Assembly (NCBI GenBank): GCA_002067315.1
Contig: MVRA01000186.1
Location: forward strand, 1-37,600
Source: Methanocella sp. PtaU1.Bin125
GTDB lineage: Archaea; Halobacteriota; Methanocellia; Methanocellales; Methanocellaceae
Direction: 5' to 3'
Length of the DNA stretch: 37,600 nucleotides
Notes under the pieces: generated by a model
What the model saw: the letters and a program-made list of their open reading frames with translations, nothing else
Databases searched by the model: none
Told to the model about the DNA's origin: nothing
Shown here: positions 17,611 to 25,463 of the stretch, one piece after another
Numbering within the stretch: the stretch's first letter is position 1
Layout of the letters: each line of letters begins with the position of its first letter
Position numbers and translations under genes: made by a program

Positions 17611-17641
17611 GCAGGCCGGCGTCCATCGCGATGCGGCCTGC
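17611..17641 (+). terminator. inverted repeat after mcrD
   Basis: GCAGGCCG (17611-17618) pairs with CGGCCTGC (17634-17641), a perfect eight-base stem ten bases after the mcrD stop. The next T-rich run comes only about 80 bases later, so termination is plausible rather than certain. Confidence 0.5.
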
Positions 17642-17737
17642 GTGCCATGGCGCGCGTGCGCATGAAGGCCGGCCGGGCGCCGTTCTCGTTATATACCTCT
17701 TTAAGCATTACTTATTTGCACTGCCTTAGTGCGTTTT

Positions 17738-17838
17738 TCTAAACGGTTACTGTAGAGTCTCCACGACGGCTTCTCGAAGGGGGCTGCAGTCAACAAAGCC
17801 TTGATTTACTGCAGTTTCCCGGTTTTTAGTTACCGTTT
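17738..17838 (+). ncRNA. candidate structured RNA or long leader upstream of the L44e-like gene
   Basis: A TATA-like GTTATATACC lies near 17688-17697. About 40 bases on, AAACGGTTACT pairs with AGTTACCGTTT at the far end with one mismatch, and inside this CTGCAGT (about 17793) pairs with ACTGCAG (about 17808). The right arm ends in a T-run (CCGTTTTT), as an archaeal terminator could. No known RNA family was recognised. It could be a small RNA or part of the L44e leader, whose next hairpin is CTCCGC-acata-GCGGAG at 17871-17887. Confidence 0.35.
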
Positions 17839-17870
17839 TTCGCCTTAGCCCTTCGTGTGTAATGACAGAT

Positions 17871-17887
17871 CTCCGCACATAGCGGAG
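17871..17887 (+). promoter_or_regulatory. leader hairpin of L44e-like gene
   Basis: CTCCGC-acata-GCGGAG is a perfect six-base stem with a five-base loop about 33 bases before the start codon. It could mimic an rRNA site for autogenous control, as known for other ribosomal protein genes, but nothing in the sequence proves it. Confidence 0.45.
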
Positions 17888-17919
17888 GCTATCGAAACAA
17901 GCGAAACGAGATGAATATC

Positions 17920-18126
17920 ATGAAAATGCCAAAGAAGATCAGGACCTACTGTCCTTTCTGTAAATCGCACCAGGAGCACGAGATCGAGAAAGTCCGGAAA
18001 GGAAAGCCTTCCACGACACACCGTATTGACCGGCAGAAACGGCGGTCGTTCGGCATCGGCAACCGCGGCAAGTTCTCCAAGCGGCCGGGCTTCAGGATCC
18101 GTGTCCTGGTACTGGTGGAAGAGTGA
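17920..18126 (+). CDS. L44e ribosomal protein homologue with internal deletion
   Basis: A 68-residue protein. [29 protein letters not shown] and the following [21 protein letters not shown] are clearly ribosomal protein L44e of the Methanosarcina type. It then jumps directly to [14 protein letters not shown], the usual last residues. L44e is normally about 92-95 residues. The missing segment of roughly 25 residues is the one with the second Cys pair (the CxxC of the zinc site), so only CPFC remains and the zinc finger is incomplete. The frame is intact and the start has an SD-like GAGATGA (17909-17915). The usual neighbour S27e is absent. It is probably an extra, diverged copy; if it were the only copy that would be remarkable. 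Confidence 0.8.
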   Translation: MKMPKKIRTYCPFCKSHQEHEIEKVRKGKPSTTHRIDRQKRRSFGIGNRGKFSKRPGFRIRVLVLVEE

Positions 18127-18213
18127 TCGAGCCCCGGGACTGGCATGGACTGCTCAGCGAGGAACGATAGAGCTGCTAAGATCGCCAGGAAATATGTCCA
18201 AAGCAACGCAAGG

Positions 18214-18267
18214 TTTATATCGATAAAACGATATCTAAGTTTCGATATCGGAAATTCGATATATGCC
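18214..18267 (+). promoter_or_regulatory. promoter and probable PadR operator array
   Basis: TTTATAT (18214-18220) is a good TATA box. It is followed by repeated ATATCG/CGATAT elements: TATATCGATA (18217-18226), CGATATC (18229-18235), the palindrome CGATATCG (18243-18250) and TTCGATATATG (18256-18266). ATAT-rich dyads of this sort are typical PadR binding sites, so the downstream PadR gene is probably autoregulated. Confidence 0.65.
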
Positions 18268-18337
18268 CTGGCGTAAAAACGAATCGTCAGGCAGGCCCCC
18301 GGGCCCGCTTCAAAAAACCCGGTATCGGTGACGCGAT

Positions 18338-18814
18338 ATGTGGTGGAACAAGGACTGGATGAAAGAGAACAAGGACATGTTCAAGAACCTCGCCAAAATG
18401 CGGCGATGGGGCGGCCTGCGGTACGTCGTCCTGTACTCACTGAGCGAGGTTGCGAAGAACGGCGCCGAGATCATGGACGAGGTCGAGCGCATGAGCATGG
18501 GCGCCTGGCGGCCGTCGCCCGGGTCGATCTATCCGCTGCTGAACACGCTGCAGGAGGAGATGCTGATCCGGAAGCGGGATGACCAGCGCTACGAGCTGAC
18601 GTCCGCAGGCATGGAGGAGATCGGCTACAGCAGCCATCGCCATGACCATCACCACGGCTCGCGCTCACTGGAAGGCACGCTCGACGAGATCGACAGCTAC
18701 GTCTCGTACCTCGAAGACCTACCGCGGGACCGGCTCAAGCCGGCGGAATCGCGGCTGGCATATATCGCCGATCGGCTGCAGAAGCTGAGAGAATCGCTTA
18801 AAAACGGGACATGA
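18338..18814 (+). CDS. PadR family transcriptional regulator
   Basis: A 158-residue dimeric winged-helix repressor. The PadR domain runs from about residue 25 to 95, with LRYVVLYSLSEVAKNGAEIMDEVE, the wing/recognition helix WRPSPGSIYPLLNTLQEEMLI and KRDDQRYELTSAGMEEI. A His-rich linker (HRHDHHHGS) then leads to a C-terminal dimerisation helix region (DEIDSYVSYLEDL to RLQKLRESL). The linker could bind a metal ion. GGTGA at 18327-18331 is the ribosome site. The gene forms an operon with a small membrane protein (13 bases between), a layout usual for PadR regulators controlling a membrane protein or efflux function. Confidence 0.92.
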   Translation: MWWNKDWMKENKDMFKNLAKMRRWGGLRYVVLYSLSEVAKNGAEIMDEVERMSMGAWRPSPGSIYPLLNTLQEEMLIRKRDDQRYELTSAGMEEIGYSSHRHDHHHGSRSLEGTLDEIDSYVSYLEDLPRDRLKPAESRLAYIADRLQKLRESLKNGT

Positions 18815-18827
18815 TTAAGGAGGAGAC

Positions 18828-19079
18828 ATGATGGTCTTGAGAATATTGCTCGGCGCCTTCTTCGGCGCGCTGTTCGGGTTCCTGCTCGGATGGTTCATCG
18901 AGCTGTTCCCCCGGTTCAACGGGGCACTCGTGGACGGCCTTGGCTTCATCACCGGCATCCACGACATACGGATGGCCGCGCTGCTGGCAGCCGTCGGGTT
19001 CCTGGGGGGCATCTTCCTGGGCCTGATCGCCAGCGTCGTGCACAGCACGAGACGCCACTGGTACCACGGCTGGTACTGA
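18828..19079 (+). CDS. small two-helix membrane protein downstream of PadR
   Basis: An 83-residue protein with two Gly-rich membrane helices (ILLGAFFGALFGFLLGWFIE and MAALLAAVGFLGGIFLGLIA) joined by a short loop (FPRFNGALVDGLGFITGIHD) and a basic/aromatic tail ending HWYHGWY. AGGAGG is present at the right distance from the ATG. It is the likely target of the preceding PadR gene. Family not recognised; a Gly-zipper type oligomer is possible. Confidence 0.8.
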   Translation: MMVLRILLGAFFGALFGFLLGWFIELFPRFNGALVDGLGFITGIHDIRMAALLAAVGFLGGIFLGLIASVVHSTRRHWYHGWY

Positions 19080-19132
19080 CCCGGCGCGGAAAAGCGCCAG
19101 GTTTTTTATAGCGGTTGCTATGCTGTAGCGAA

Positions 19133-19195
19133 GGCTATAAATAGCCTGGCTGACTATTGGTTACCCCCATAACCATCGGTTAGAAATATAAATTT
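19133..19195 (+). promoter_or_regulatory. TetR-ABC operon promoter and operator
   Basis: GGCTATAAATAGCC (19133-19146) is a perfect palindrome containing a TATA box, and GGTTA-ccccca-TAACC (19159-19174) is a perfect dyad with a further GGTTAG half-site at 19178-19183. A second TATA-like TATAAATT (19188-19195) lies about 27 bases before an in-frame GTG at 19219. The dyad is the best candidate for the TetR protein's own operator. Confidence 0.6.
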
Positions 19196-19203
19196 AAGTT
19201 ACA

Positions 19204-19872
19204 ATGCTGGTGACAACGGTGTCGATCAAAGAGCTGAAAGAACGGGAAAAGGAGCAGCGGCGCGAGTACATTATCGATGCGGCGGAGAAACTGTTCTTCG
19301 CACGGGGCTACGACAGCGTCTCGATGAGCGAGATAGCCTACGCAGTCGGGATGAACAAGGCCACGCTCTACCTGTACTTCGAGAACAAGGACGCGCTCTA
19401 CTTCGCCATCGTGCGCCGCGGCGTCCGGATCATGCACGGGCTGTTCCGGGAGAAGATCGAGAAGGCAGCCACCAGCATTGAAAAAATCAGGGCCTCGGGC
19501 GACGCATTCCTGGAGTTCAACCGGCAGTATCCCCACTACTACCGCATGTTCCGCCACGCGGGCTCCGGGCGCTTCGATGCCCCGGGCAGCGCGGACGCGG
19601 CCGAGGTCGCCCGGCTGTCCGGCGACATCTTTGCCATGATGGGCAGGGCCGTCGTCACCGGCATGGCCGACGGCACGATCCGGAAGGGCCTGGACCCGAC
19701 GGTCGTCGCCATCTACCTGGCCGTCGCCTCCGAGGCCGTCGTCAACCTGCCCTCGAACTTCGTCGACACCCTCGCGAGCCAGGGCATCAGCCACGAGCAG
19801 TTCATCGAAAGTACCATGGAGCTCATGCAGTCCTCCATAGCGACGCAACCGCAGACCAAGAAGAGTGATTAA
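19204..19872 (+). CDS. TetR/AcrR family transcriptional regulator
   Basis: A 222-residue one-component repressor. The N-terminal helix-turn-helix is clear: YIIDAAEKLFFARGYDSVSMSEIAYAVGMNKATLYLYFENKDALYFAIV (about 21-70). The remaining all-helical part is the ligand-binding/dimer domain. The ATG at 19204 has no Shine-Dalgarno site; a leaderless start at GTG 19219 (VSIKELKERE) fits the nearby TATA-like box and would shorten the protein by five residues. The stop codon is directly followed by the ATG of the ABC ATPase gene, so it is the first gene of a three-gene exporter operon that it most likely represses. Confidence 0.93.
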   Translation: MLVTTVSIKELKEREKEQRREYIIDAAEKLFFARGYDSVSMSEIAYAVGMNKATLYLYFENKDALYFAIVRRGVRIMHGLFREKIEKAATSIEKIRASGDAFLEFNRQYPHYYRMFRHAGSGRFDAPGSADAAEVARLSGDIFAMMGRAVVTGMADGTIRKGLDPTVVAIYLAVASEAVVNLPSNFVDTLASQGISHEQFIESTMELMQSSIATQPQTKKSD

Positions 19873-20802
19873 ATGACAGAGAACGTCATCGAGGTCAGAT
19901 CCCTCGTGAAGAAATACGGCAGCTTCACCGCCGTCGACGACATTTCGTTCGACATCCGGAAGGGCGAGGTCTTCGCCTTCCTGGGGCCCAACGGCGCCGG
20001 CAAGACGACGACCGTGGAGATTCTGGAGTGCCTGAAGTCGCCTACGTCGGGCAGTATCAGCGTCCTGGGCCACGACATCAGGAAGGACGAGCTGAAGATC
20101 AAGGAGAAGATCGGCGTGATGCCGCAGAGCTTCTGTGCCTTCGAGTGGCTGACCGTGCGGGAGAACGTCGACTACTTCGGCCAGATGTACCGCAGGCACG
20201 AGGATGTCGACCGCCTAATTGACATGTTCGACCTGAAGGACAAGCGGAACACGCTGTTCAAGAACCTGTCGGGCGGCCTGAAGCAGCGGGTGGGCATCGC
20301 TATCGCGCTGGTCAACGACCCGGAGATCGTGTTCCTCGACGAGCCGACCACCGGGCTGGACCCGAGGGCCAGGCGGGACGTGTGGGACGCCATCAAGGCG
20401 CTAAAGGCTAAGGGCAAGACGGTGTTCCTGACCACCCACTACATGGACGAGGCGTACTATCTCGCGGACCGCGTCGACGTCATTCACAGGGGCAAGATCA
20501 TCGCCGACGGCTCCCCCGAGGACCTGATCAACCGGTACGGCGGCGGCAACACGCTCATCATCCGGGAGTGCAGCGCCACGGCCCGGGACCGGCTGCTTAA
20601 AGAGATACCCGGCAGCCGGGCGTCGGGCAACGACGTGCTCGCGTCGCTCCCGCACGGGAACGGCATGGGCAGCATCATGAAGGCAGTGTCGGCCATCAAC
20701 GGGGGCGGCCTCGCCTGCAAGGAAATCTACGTGAAAAAGTCGACGCTGGAGGACGTGTTCCTCAACCTGACCGGCGAGACCCTCGCGCAGGAGGCGAACT
20801 AG
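19873..20802 (+). CDS. ABC-2 type exporter, ATP-binding protein
   Basis: A 309-residue ABC ATPase. Walker A is GPNGAGKTT (38-46), the signature is LSGGLKQRV, Walker B is IVFLDEPTTGLDP and the switch His lies in FLTTHYMDEA. The long C-terminal domain, ending KSTLEDVFLNLTGE, is typical of DrrA/CcmA-like drug or lipid exporters of the ABC-2 class. It acts at the inner face of the membrane with the permease encoded immediately downstream (stop and ATG adjacent). Confidence 0.95.
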   Translation: MTENVIEVRSLVKKYGSFTAVDDISFDIRKGEVFAFLGPNGAGKTTTVEILECLKSPTSGSISVLGHDIRKDELKIKEKIGVMPQSFCAFEWLTVRENVDYFGQMYRRHEDVDRLIDMFDLKDKRNTLFKNLSGGLKQRVGIAIALVNDPEIVFLDEPTTGLDPRARRDVWDAIKALKAKGKTVFLTTHYMDEAYYLADRVDVIHRGKIIADGSPEDLINRYGGGNTLIIRECSATARDRLLKEIPGSRASGNDVLASLPHGNGMGSIMKAVSAINGGGLACKEIYVKKSTLEDVFLNLTGETLAQEAN

Positions 20803-21903
20803 ATGGTCCGGCTGCTCACCGAGGTCAAGTACAGCCTCCTGTCGTTCTTCCGGAACAAGGGCGCCGTCTTCTGGACGCTGCTCTTCCCCATCGTGATCCT
20901 GCTGCTGCTCGGCTACGTGATGGGCGGCGGGGACGGCTCGTACGTGCTGTACTACAATGACTCGGATAATTCTCAGACATCCCGCGGCATCCTCCAGGCG
21001 CTGAACAACACCACGGTCATCGAGCTGAAGGACGGCGCGGGCATGGACCTGCAGCAGCAGCTGAAGGACGGCAAGATCAGCATATACCTCGAGATCCAGG
21101 CGGGATTCGAGCAGGGCATCGTGCAGGCGAAGATGGCCGGCGGCAACGCCACCGCTCCCGCGCTGCAGATCTACTACGACAAGTCCAGGCCCTCCTCGCT
21201 GGCGCTGATCTCCATCCTGAACGAGGTGATCAACGGGCTCAACATGCGGCTGGCCAACGCCGTGCCCGTGGTCGGCGCGCAGGCCCACGACGTCGCCACC
21301 CAGAGCGTCAGCTACTTCGCCTTCCTGCTCCCCGGCATCATCGGCATGTCCATCATGTCGTCGGCCGTCAACGGCACCGTGGGCATGATGGCCCACAACC
21401 GGGCCACCGGGGTCTTCCGGAAGCTGGCGACCACGCCGATCTCCCGGGTCGTCTGGAACGCGGGCCGCATCATCCAGATGACGATCATCCTGATGATCTC
21501 GACCGCGATAGCGATGGTCGCCGGCTACATGGCCTTCGGGGTGGTGCCGAACGTCAACCCGATGATGGTCGTCATGATCGTGGCCGGCGGCGCCGTGTTC
21601 TCGGGCCTGGGCATGATCATCGCCAGCTTCATCAAGGACGAGGAGACGGCGGCCAACGCGGCCAGCGCGCTGACCTTCCCGCTCATGTTCGTCTCGGGGT
21701 CGTTCTTCCCGGTCGAGCAGATGCCCTGGTTCCTCCGGTACCTGGCGATGGTCTCGCCGCTGACCTACCTGAACGACGGCCTGCGAAGCTCGATGATTAC
21801 GGGCAACAACGAGGTGGCATTGTTCAGCCTCGCCGTCGTCGGCGCGGTCGGGGTCGTGCTGTTCGTGGTCGGGGTGCTCGTGATGAAGTGGAAGGAAGAT
21901 TAA
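20803..21903 (+). CDS. ABC-2 type exporter, permease
   Basis: A 366-residue membrane protein. One N-terminal helix (FWTLLFPIVILLLLGYVMGG) is followed by an extracytoplasmic domain of about 130 residues (residues 40-165) and then five helices, with the ABC-2 landmark RATGVFRKLATTPISR before helix 3 and the FPLMFVSGSFFPVEQMPWFLRYLA block near the end. This is the YhaP/DrrB-like topology. The exported substrate is unknown; TetR control suggests a toxic or signalling compound. Confidence 0.94.
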   Translation: MVRLLTEVKYSLLSFFRNKGAVFWTLLFPIVILLLLGYVMGGGDGSYVLYYNDSDNSQTSRGILQALNNTTVIELKDGAGMDLQQQLKDGKISIYLEIQAGFEQGIVQAKMAGGNATAPALQIYYDKSRPSSLALISILNEVINGLNMRLANAVPVVGAQAHDVATQSVSYFAFLLPGIIGMSIMSSAVNGTVGMMAHNRATGVFRKLATTPISRVVWNAGRIIQMTIILMISTAIAMVAGYMAFGVVPNVNPMMVVMIVAGGAVFSGLGMIIASFIKDEETAANAASALTFPLMFVSGSFFPVEQMPWFLRYLAMVSPLTYLNDGLRSSMITGNNEVALFSLAVVGAVGVVLFVVGVLVMKWKED

Positions 21904-21916
21904 GCACTGGACAATG

Positions 21917-21943
21917 AGGGCACGAAGGATAGGGCCGTGCCCT
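21917..21943 (+). terminator. terminator-like hairpin after the ABC operon
   Basis: AGGGCACG (21917-21924) pairs perfectly with CGTGCCCT (21936-21943), followed by a pyrimidine-rich run. A second hairpin, CCCGGCAT/ATGCCGGG, follows at 21959-21985. Confidence 0.6.
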
Positions 21944-22024
21944 TCTCTCACGCCGTTGCCCGGCATTGCATTGCTGCATGCCGGGTGCGGTAAAGGTTAG
22001 GCGGCGCCACAGGGAAGCCATTAT

Positions 22025-22102
22025 GGATACGGAGTTTGCTGCTTCCTCTGCCTCATACTCTTCGTCATCGGCGTAGCAATCCTTATGGCAAAAGAAGACT
22101 GA
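22025..22102 (+). other. tiny hydrophobic reading frame without a clear start
   Basis: One frame encodes GYGVCCFLCLILFVIGVAIL followed by MAKED and a stop, a plausible single membrane helix with a charged tail. No ATG, GTG or TTG lies upstream in this frame before a TAG; the nearby ATG at 22023 is in another frame. It may be the relic of a small membrane protein gene or chance. Confidence 0.25.
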
Positions 22103-22129
22103 TTATCAGGAATTACCGGAGATATGGCA

Positions 22130-22756
22130 ATGTCAGGCACTGATGATTTTGGCTATCTAGAAAAGCTCGCCCGTGACCTCGGCGCCGTCGACGCGAAAGT
22201 CATCCCGGCGGACCGGGTGTTCGTCGAGGACCGGGTGGTGCTCAAGTGCCGGTCGGGCTGCGTCGGCTACGGCAAAAAGCTCACCTGCCCGCCGCACGCG
22301 CCCACGCCGGCCGAGTTCAGGAAAATCCTGGGCGAGTACGGCCATGTGATGCTGGTCAAGTTCAGGTCCCCCGCAAGCGCCAGCGGCGACGTGGTGCGAT
22401 CGATCTACAAATACTGGCTCGACCCCGCCGCCCCCGGGGACAAAAAGAGGGAAGCCTCGAAGTTCTGGGCCGACTACTTCGAGTACAGCAAGACCATGCA
22501 CGGCATCATGCTGGAGCTGGAGAAGGCGGCCTTCAACCGGGGCAACACCTTCGCGCTGGCCCTGGTGAACGGCTCCTGCCGCCTGTGCGAGAAGTGTAAC
22601 GTGGAGAACGGCATCTGCCTCCACCCGACGCAGGCCCGCATCCCCGAGCACGCCGTGGGTATCAACATGAAAAAGACGGCGGAGCAGGCGGGCATGGGGC
22701 TGAAGTTCCCGGTGGAAGGGCACCCGGAGCCGATGGCCGTGCTGCTCATCGACTGA
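22130..22756 (+). CDS. DUF2284 predicted metal-binding protein
   Basis: A 208-residue soluble Cys-rich protein of the DUF2284 family. It has CRSGCVGYGKKLTCPPHAPTP near residue 40 and a C-terminal CRLCEKCNVENGICLHPTQARIPEHAVGI, the typical cysteine set thought to bind an FeS cluster or metal. The family is common in methanogens and strict anaerobes; its reaction is unknown. Start: ATG 22130 is preferred over ATG 22124 because GGAGAT at 22118-22123 abuts the first but is six bases from the second. Confidence 0.87.
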   Translation: MSGTDDFGYLEKLARDLGAVDAKVIPADRVFVEDRVVLKCRSGCVGYGKKLTCPPHAPTPAEFRKILGEYGHVMLVKFRSPASASGDVVRSIYKYWLDPAAPGDKKREASKFWADYFEYSKTMHGIMLELEKAAFNRGNTFALALVNGSCRLCEKCNVENGICLHPTQARIPEHAVGINMKKTAEQAGMGLKFPVEGHPEPMAVLLID

Positions 22757-22809
22757 CGTCCTTCAGGACGTCGTTTGCCAGGACGTCGTCCGCAAGGACG
22801 TCGCCGGCC
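22755..22809. repeat. 15-bp tandem repeat and hairpin after the DUF2284 gene
   Basis: Three 15-base units begin with AGGACGTCG (22765-22779, 22780-22794, 22795-22809) and diverge in their last six bases. The first unit, together with the preceding GACGTCCT, makes the perfect hairpin GACGTCCT-tc-AGGACGTC (22755-22772), overlapping the stop codon region, and may terminate transcription. Confidence 0.7.
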
Positions 22810-22895
22810 GGTACCGCCCTGTGGCGCCGCGAGCGTAGCGTAAAGGCTTTATCGGAATATGCGGATGAGAGTGAGAATCTGACGGAGATGCTTCA

Positions 22896-23243
22896 ATGAA
22901 CATGGACAAGCTGGAGCAGGAAGAGACCGCGGCCACGGTATTCTCGTACCTCATCCGGGGCCTCTCCAACGGCAACCGTGAAACTGTCAGGGCCGAGCTC
23001 ATGGAAAAGATGAAGCCGATCAAGGAGCTGTACGGCCTATCCGACGAGGTGTACCCGCTCTACGTGGATGCGTGCATCGAGAAGCGGCGGTTCCTCAAGG
23101 TGCAGGATACCCTCGAGGCTTTCGGCGAGGCCCTCGAAAAGGGCGACCTCCGCTGGGAGGATGAGCGCGCCATGATGGGCTGGGTCAGCGAGATCATGCG
23201 GCAGAACAAGACCACGGGCAACGTCAAGACCAAGCGCAGGTAA
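22896..23243 (+). CDS. small helical protein, unknown
   Basis: A 115-residue acidic/basic all-helical looking protein (EQEETAATVFSYLIRGL, ELMEKMKPIKELYGL, DTLEAFGEALEKGDL) ending in a lysine/arginine tail (VKTKRR). No signal peptide, Cys pair or known motif. GGAGATG (22884-22890) is a well-placed ribosome site and TTTATC near 22847 may be the TATA box. Alone between the DUF2284 gene and the DUF389 gene. Not recognised. Confidence 0.75.
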   Translation: MNMDKLEQEETAATVFSYLIRGLSNGNRETVRAELMEKMKPIKELYGLSDEVYPLYVDACIEKRRFLKVQDTLEAFGEALEKGDLRWEDERAMMGWVSEIMRQNKTTGNVKTKRR

Positions 23244-23417
23244 GCGGCGGGATGTCATTTACCGCCGTTGTCGCTCCCTTTTTCGTCCTTTTTCACGTCA
23301 ACAGTTATACTCCGTGCTTCCGATTTACTTACCATCAGCCAGACGATGTGCCCGGACGACGATTGAGATATCGCTGTTCCATATATGGCATTATCACAGT
23401 GCCGGGCAGGGATTTTC

Positions 23418-24704
23418 ATGCGCCAGCTTACTGTTGACGTCCCTCAGGGCAAAGGCAAGGACGTACTTGACATAGCCCGAAAACATCACGGAGTGAACCT
23501 TTCTCTGACGCAGTCCACGGTTTCGGGAGAGACCAGGGATCTGGCCGCGGTCAACCTGCCCAATGCCCGTATCGAGAGCTTCATCGCCGTGGTAGACGAT
23601 ATCCCGGACGCACGCATAACCCTGGCGCCGACAGGCGTCGTGCCCATGTACCCGCCCGAGGAACGGGTGGAGAACCAGGCCACAGATATCAGTTCCCTGA
23701 GCCCGCTGGAAGTATACCTCTACGGGCTTATGAGTGTCGGCTCGTGGCACAGCTTTATAGGTTACGCGATCGCCGCGGGCATCATTGTCTGGGTCGGCCT
23801 GTACACTAACACGGTATACCTGCTCATTGCCGCCATGCTGGTCGCTCCGTTCGCCGGCCCGGCCATGAACACGGCGATTGCCACGTCCCGGGGCGATTTC
23901 AGGCTATTGTGGCGCAGCCTCTTCCGGTACATTGTCTCCCTTCTTGTCGCCATTGCGGTCGCCGCCGTGCTGAGCCTTGCTTTACGGCAGCAGATCGTTA
24001 CGAGCATGATGATATCGGTCAGTAAACTGTCGATCATTCACCCTCTGCTGATGGTGGCTGCCGGGGCCGCCGGCGCACTCAACCAGACCCAGTCCAAGCA
24101 TAACAGCCTCGTATCTGGGGCGGCTGTCGGGATGCTCGTATCCGCATCCCTGGCCCCGGCGGCCGGCCTGATCGGGATGGCCGCCGTCATCGGCCGGTGG
24201 GATCTGGTGGACAACGGCCTGTTCTCGCTGCTGCTCACCATTTTGGGCATTAACCTGGGTGGCACCGCGGTATTCCGCCTGTCCGGGCTCACGTCCCGGG
24301 GCGCCCGCTATCTCCGGGGGAAACCAAAGGTGTTCTACCTTATCATCGCGCTGACCGTTATTGCTATGGCCGGCCTGATTGCCTGGCAGTACCTTGACGT
24401 CCCGGACCTGCAGATGTACAGCCGGGAACAAAAGGCATCTTCCTTGATTCAGGAGACGGTCGATCAGAGCGGTATGGCGATATTCGTTGATGGTAACGTG
24501 CGCTTCCCCCCATCGAGCACGCAGGAAAACCGTATACTGCTTGCCGAAGTCTACGTAAAACGGGCGAACGGCGTTGCGGCTTCGCCTGCCGAGATCCGGC
24601 AGCGCCTGAACCGGGCGATATCCGGCCGTCTGTCGAGCGAGGGGTTCGAAGTAGAGCCGCTGATCGACATCACCGTGCTGGAGGGGTCGGATCAGCTGTC
24701 ATAG
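23418..24704 (+). CDS. DUF389 family membrane protein
   Basis: A 428-residue integral membrane protein. A soluble N-terminal domain (about 1-85, MRQLTVDVPQGKGKDVLDIA) is followed by the DUF389 membrane core of about six helices (GYAIAAGIIVWVGLYTNTVY, LLIAAMLVAPFAGPAMNTAI, LVSGAAVGMLVSASLAPAAG, LLLTILGINLGGTAVFRLSG, VFYLIIALTVIAMAGLIAWQ). The IAAMLVAPFAGPAMN motif is diagnostic. A C-terminal soluble domain of about 110 residues follows. Function unknown in the family. ATG 23418 is chosen rather than an upstream ATG at 23385 because family members start at the MRQL/MRxV strand. Confidence 0.88.
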   Translation: MRQLTVDVPQGKGKDVLDIARKHHGVNLSLTQSTVSGETRDLAAVNLPNARIESFIAVVDDIPDARITLAPTGVVPMYPPEERVENQATDISSLSPLEVYLYGLMSVGSWHSFIGYAIAAGIIVWVGLYTNTVYLLIAAMLVAPFAGPAMNTAIATSRGDFRLLWRSLFRYIVSLLVAIAVAAVLSLALRQQIVTSMMISVSKLSIIHPLLMVAAGAAGALNQTQSKHNSLVSGAAVGMLVSASLAPAAGLIGMAAVIGRWDLVDNGLFSLLLTILGINLGGTAVFRLSGLTSRGARYLRGKPKVFYLIIALTVIAMAGLIAWQYLDVPDLQMYSREQKASSLIQETVDQSGMAIFVDGNVRFPPSSTQENRILLAEVYVKRANGVAASPAEIRQRLNRAISGRLSSEGFEVEPLIDITVLEGSDQLS

Positions 24705-24860
24705 CCCGCTCGTCTCGGCTCCACGACAAACCGCCACGCGGGGTGACTGTCGTGATATTATGTCACAGGAGCACCGTCAACCCACTTATGCGAAGTTTTA
24801 TTGCTCTCCCGCCCATACCTATTTTTTAACGATCCGGCGTAACAGTCCGGCGAGGTTCTC

Positions 24861-25463
24861 ATGAAGGTGTTCGGCATCTGCGGCAGCCCGCGCCTGGGCG
24901 GTACCGACTATGCGGTGAACTACGCGCTCAACCTCCTCAAAGAGAAGGGGTGCGAGACGAGATATTTCCACGTCAGGGGCAAGGACATCCGGTTCTGCAT
25001 CCACTGCGATTATTGCGTCCGGGAGCAGAAGGGCTGCGTCCACAAGGACACGCTCACGCCCGAGTTCTACGAGGGCATGATGTGGGCCGACGGCGTCGTC
25101 ATCGGCACGCCCTGCTACCAGGGCACGCTGAGCGGGCAGACGAAGACGCTGATGGACCGGTGCCGGGCGGTCCTCGCGAAAGACCCGCTCATCCTGAAAG
25201 GCAAGGTCGGCATGGGCCTGGCCGTCGGCGGCGACCGCAGTGGCGGCCAGGAGATCGCGCTGACGACGATCAACAACTTCTTCATCCTCAACGAGATGTA
25301 CCCGTGCGGCGGCGGCTCGTTCGGCGCGAACCTCGGCGGCTCCCTCTGGTCCCACGATAAGGGAAAAGACGGTATCGCCGCCGACGAGGACGGCCTGCGG
25401 ACGGTACGGAAGACGGTGAAGCGGTTCTACGACATGATGGAAAAGGCCAGGAGTGGTACCTGA
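24861..25463 (+). CDS. iron-sulfur flavoprotein (Isf-type FMN reductase)
   Basis: A 200-residue flavodoxin-fold protein with FMN loops GSPRLGGTDYAVNYAL at the N-terminus and GTPCYQGTLSGQTKTLMDR in the middle. Between them CIHCDYCVREQKGC (C-x2-C-x2-C-x6-C) is the compact Cys motif of the Isf family that binds a 4Fe-4S cluster. Isf proteins in methanogens accept electrons from ferredoxin and are implicated in oxygen or peroxide reduction. Its stop overlaps the start of the AfpA gene (TGATG), so both are made together. GAGGTT precedes the ATG. Confidence 0.92.
   Translation: MKVFGICGSPRLGGTDYAVNYALNLLKEKGCETRYFHVRGKDIRFCIHCDYCVREQKGCVHKDTLTPEFYEGMMWADGVVIGTPCYQGTLSGQTKTLMDRCRAVLAKDPLILKGKVGMGLAVGGDRSGGQEIALTTINNFFILNEMYPCGGGSFGANLGGSLWSHDKGKDGIAADEDGLRTVRKTVKRFYDMMEKARSGT

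Noticed and set aside
20401-21966. 521-codon minus-strand frame opposite the ABC exporter genes
   Set aside because: Antisense to two clear ABC genes; His/Arg/Asp-rich composition typical of shadow frames.
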